Positions 61,330 through 64,000 of a stretch of DNA of 64,000 bases are shown in pieces. The position numbers and the translations under genes were made by a program. Every line of letters starts with the position of its first letter. Within the stretch, counting starts at the first letter, position 1. The notes beneath the pieces are model-generated. The model saw nothing but the letters and a program-made list of their open reading frames with translations, was not told where the DNA came from and made no database searches. The stretch spans positions 20,300,715 through 20,364,714 of the forward strand of contig CM038720.1 of assembly GCA_021613375.1 (NCBI GenBank). Reading direction: 5' to 3'. Source of the stretch: Megaleporinus macrocephalus. Taxonomy: Eukaryota; Chordata; Actinopteri; Characiformes; Anostomidae.

Positions 61330-62045
61330 AAAGACGAGGGAGAGGGACAGAGGGAGGGAGAGGGACAGAGGGAGGGAGGGAGAGAGAGACGGAGACAGAA
61401 TAAGAGTGAGGGAGAGAGGGAGGGAGAGAGACAGGGAGATGGAGAGTGAGAGAAAGAGCGAGAGACAGGAAAAGGAAAAGAGGGGGAGGAGAGAGAGAGA
61501 GAGACAGACACAGGGAGACTGAGAATGAAAGTGAAGGAGAGAGAGAGAGTGAGAGAGGGAGAGAGAGAGAGAAAGGGAGGGAGAGAAAGAGAGAGACACG
61601 GAGAAAGAGGGGGGGAGGGAGACAGAGAAAGAGATGGAGAATGAAAGAGAGAGAGAGAGACAGACAGAAACAGGGAGACTGAGAATGAACGTGGGGGGGA
61701 GAGAGAGAGAGAGTGAGGGAGTGAGAGAGAGATAGAGAAAGAAAGGAGGGGAGAGAAAGAGACAGAGAGAGTGAGAGAGAGAAAGAGAGGGAGAGGGGGA
61801 AGGGAGAGAAAGAGATGGAGAATGAAAGAGAGAGAGAGAGAGAGAGAAACAGGGAGACTGAGAATGAAAGTGAGGGAGAGAGAGAGTGAGGGAGGGAGAG
61901 AGAGATAGAGAAAGGGAGGAGGGGAGAGAGAGACACGGAGAGAGTAAGAGAGAGAGAAAGAGAGGGGGGAGGGAGAGAGAGAGATTGAGAATGAAAGAGA
62001 GAGAAAAAGAGAGGGTGAGAGAGAAAGAGAGACACAGAGAGAGAA
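61330..62045. repeat. GA-rich polypurine tract with internal repetition
   Basis: About 0.7 kb nearly all purine on the plus strand, mostly GAGA and GGGA. Longer phrases (AGAGACAGGGAGA.GGAGA, GAGACTGAGAATGAAAGTG) recur three times about 170-190 bp apart, so an imperfect higher-order unit exists. The 287-codon minus-strand Ser/Leu frame is an artefact of this composition. Confidence 0.9.
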
Positions 62046-62892
62046 CTGTTGGTGTGCTCCCAGATTTCAGGGTTTATATATTCCTGTAAATGTCCCTCTC
62101 TTTAAATATCAGTGGTGATGTGTGGTGCTGGTGTGGGTTCCCCCTCCACACGTCAGCAGTGTGATAGGACGTCACGCAGCTAATTTACATATAGGTTTGT
62201 GTAGAAGAGCCGCGGTATCAGGCTGTGCAGTTCAGTGTGTCAGTCCTTTTACAGCATTTTTCATCTCTTACCACATCATGACGCCCGGGTTGGTTTTAAA
62301 TGATGAAATAAAAAGAATCATTACTGTGTGTGATGTTCACGTTTAAGCTGCTTCAAATTTCACAACTTAAAACGCCTTCTCGCCCCCCCGTTGCCCTGGA
62401 CTTGTTTAATTACTGTACTGCCAAAGCACCACTGAAACAAGCGTATAGTGCTTAATATGTTAATTACCCAGTTGTATCTCTCATAATTCATAAATGTTTG
62501 TAGTATTTTATCACTTTTGTCTGACTGCACTTCCCAGCAAGCGCATACAAATATATCATACAGCCAGAAACATACACAGCCGAGCTGTTAGTACTGATAG
62601 GTTACCTGTTCGCTGCCTCACTAACTTAAACTTAACTTGAACTTAGGTTGCTGTTGTTTCTGTTGTTAAATCAATACAGTAATACAGTCTATTCACTGGA
62701 AAGATGATTTGAAGATTACATGAGCATCCTTGGATCATACTGGTATCAGCTGATAATAGGTTTAATAGATGCTGCAGACTGATTGATTAATTCATCTGAT
62801 AAATGTAATTAATTCGGGGCTATTAGTTTTGGATTGTGATGCTAGTAAGATTTCTTTAAGGTGAGCTCAGAAAAGGAGGAAGCGACATAAAG

Positions 62893-62913
62893 ACAGACAG
62901 ACAGACAGAAAGG
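62893..62913. repeat. (GACA)n short run
   Basis: About five GACA units. Confidence 0.8.
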
Positions 62914-63317
62914 GAAGGGGGAAACTCTACACTGGGGAAAGTGCTGCCCTAATCTAATAGCTGTGGGCTTTTTGGGGGGTGGGGTGTTGGGTGTGGGCTG
63001 AAGGCTCGGCGTGATGAGGCTTATGTGCTGCGCAGGACATACTAAAACATGTCATAGTGTGTTTGTACTGTGTGAAGTGTTTGTCCTGTTTCAGTTGTGA
63101 ATGTGGAGCCGGTCAGGCTGCTGAACACGGTGAAGCTGCTGCTGGACTTTATTTGAGTTGTGTGTTCGTTGAGGTTGTGCTGTTCCTGCAGTACAGTTCA
63201 AATCAGTGTGCAGCTAGAACAGCTCATTAATAATATAATGGGAAAAGAGGAGGATGAGACAGATATTTCTCAAACGCTAGTCGTTCACAGGTTTCAGATC
63301 ATTCATATAATGGTATT

Positions 63318-63319
63318 AA

Positions 63320-63351
<32 letters not shown>
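63318..63351. repeat. (ATT)n microsatellite
   Basis: About eleven ATT units. Confidence 0.9.
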
Positions 63352-63352
<1 letters not shown>

Positions 63353-63447
63353 GATAAAGAAGAAGGAGAAATAGAACTAGAAAAAACAAAGCATCAAAAA
63401 CGATTTTACAACAAAAAGGAATACATATATTTACTGTACTTTATATT

Positions 63448-63450
<3 letters not shown>

Positions 63451-63529
<79 letters not shown>
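63451..63529. repeat. (AT)n microsatellite
   Basis: About 39 uninterrupted TA dinucleotides. Confidence 0.95.
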
Positions 63530-63532
<3 letters not shown>

Positions 63533-63699
63533 TTTTTTATTTTTTAATGCGCATGTTTGTATGACAGGCTCTTTATTAAAAAACAAAAAACATTTGCATT
63601 ACTTACACATTAGAAATAATATGTATATAAATATTTAAAAGATGATTAATCCAACAGACTATTATGACATCTACACTGCTAATTTACTTATCCTGCCAT

Positions 63700-64000
63700 T
63701 AGTGATAGTGTTAGTAGTGGTAGTGGTAGTGAAGGTGTTAGTGGTGGTAGTAGTGTTAGTGATAGTGTTAGTGTTAGTGGTGGTGGTAGTGATAGTGTTT
63801 GTGTTAGTGGTGGTGGTAGTGTTAGTGGGGGTGGTAGTGTTAGTGTTAGTAGTGTTGGTGTTAGTGGTAATGATAGTGTTAGTGGTGGTAGTAGTAGTGT
63901 TAGTGTTAGTGGTGGTGGTAGTGTTAGTGGTGGTGGTAGTGATAGTGTTTGTTAGTGTTAGTAGTGATGGTGGTAGTGTTAGTGGTAGTAGTGGTGTTAG
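63700..64000. repeat. Degenerate GTTAGTGGTGGTAGT array, running off the window
   Basis: Triplet-like mixture of AGT, GGT, GTT and GAT units in loose 6-24 bp periods. It continues to the last base shown. Confidence 0.85.

Larger units (their letters stand above)
36590..64000 (+). other. ptbp3: Putative first intron of ptbp3 (no confirmed exon)
   Basis: Over 27 kb contains tandem arrays and dispersed repeats, with long stretches of unremarkable AT-rich DNA (for example 37.2-38.0, 40.1-41.3, 41.5-42.5, 47.3-48.1, 51.2-51.8, 55.8-57.6 and 62.1-63.3 kb). The only candidate exon is at 43506-43676. If ptbp3 is wrong, this is simply intergenic DNA. Confidence 0.4.

Noticed and set aside
61172..62035. 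287-codon minus-strand open frame rich in Ser and Leu
   Set aside because: It is the translation of the GA/CT tract; low complexity, open in several frames, no splice or start context.

Overview
This is a vertebrate nuclear genomic window, almost certainly from a teleost fish. Genes are split into short exons with GT-AG introns, most of the sequence is AT-rich intron or intergenic DNA, and it carries many microsatellites, minisatellites, dispersed repeats and a decayed Tc1-type transposon. There are no operons, ribosome binding sites or CRISPR arrays. I could not place the species further.

Three protein genes can be assembled exon by exon on the minus strand, with splice phases that agree. 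(1) A CCDC106-family gene at 2316-10391: a coiled-coil exon, a linker exon and a conserved C-terminal domain exon. Its first exon was not found. Its last intron holds two large arrays of a 38-bp satellite inside a recent 2.3-kb duplication. (2) A kiaa1958 orthologue at 15029-23215 (538 codons plus stop). Its N-terminus is clearly KIAA1958, but its C-terminus is a BEN domain, not the Crypton-recombinase-derived domain known in mammals. (3) hsdl2 at 25917-33516: eleven coding exons giving a peroxisomal short-chain dehydrogenase/SCP2 protein that ends in SKL. Exon 9 holds one base too many for its ancestral splice site; a second acceptor 7 nt downstream would restore the frame.

hsdl2 next to KIAA1958 matches human 9q32. 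On that map the gene divergent from hsdl2 should be ptbp3. A tiny M-D-G start exon with a good donor lies at 36582-36589 on the plus strand, as expected for a PTB-family first exon. If so, 36.6-64 kb is intron 1 of ptbp3. It contains no other exon I can defend, only a doubtful 171-nt candidate at 43506-43676.

Layout: 1-2.3 kb intergenic; 2.3-10.4 kb CCDC106-like gene with satellites; 10.4-14.8 kb non-coding with a minisatellite; 14.8-24 kb kiaa1958-BEN, whose 5.9-kb intron holds a Tc1-like remnant and two possible alternative 5' exons; 24-25.5 kb intergenic; 25.5-33.6 kb hsdl2; 33.7-36.1 kb intergenic; 36.1-64 kb putative ptbp3 5' end and first intron, rich in tandem repeats (21-bp, 32-bp and 17-bp minisatellites, a degenerate array at 59 kb, a 0.7-kb GA tract, and AT, ATT and GTT-type arrays).
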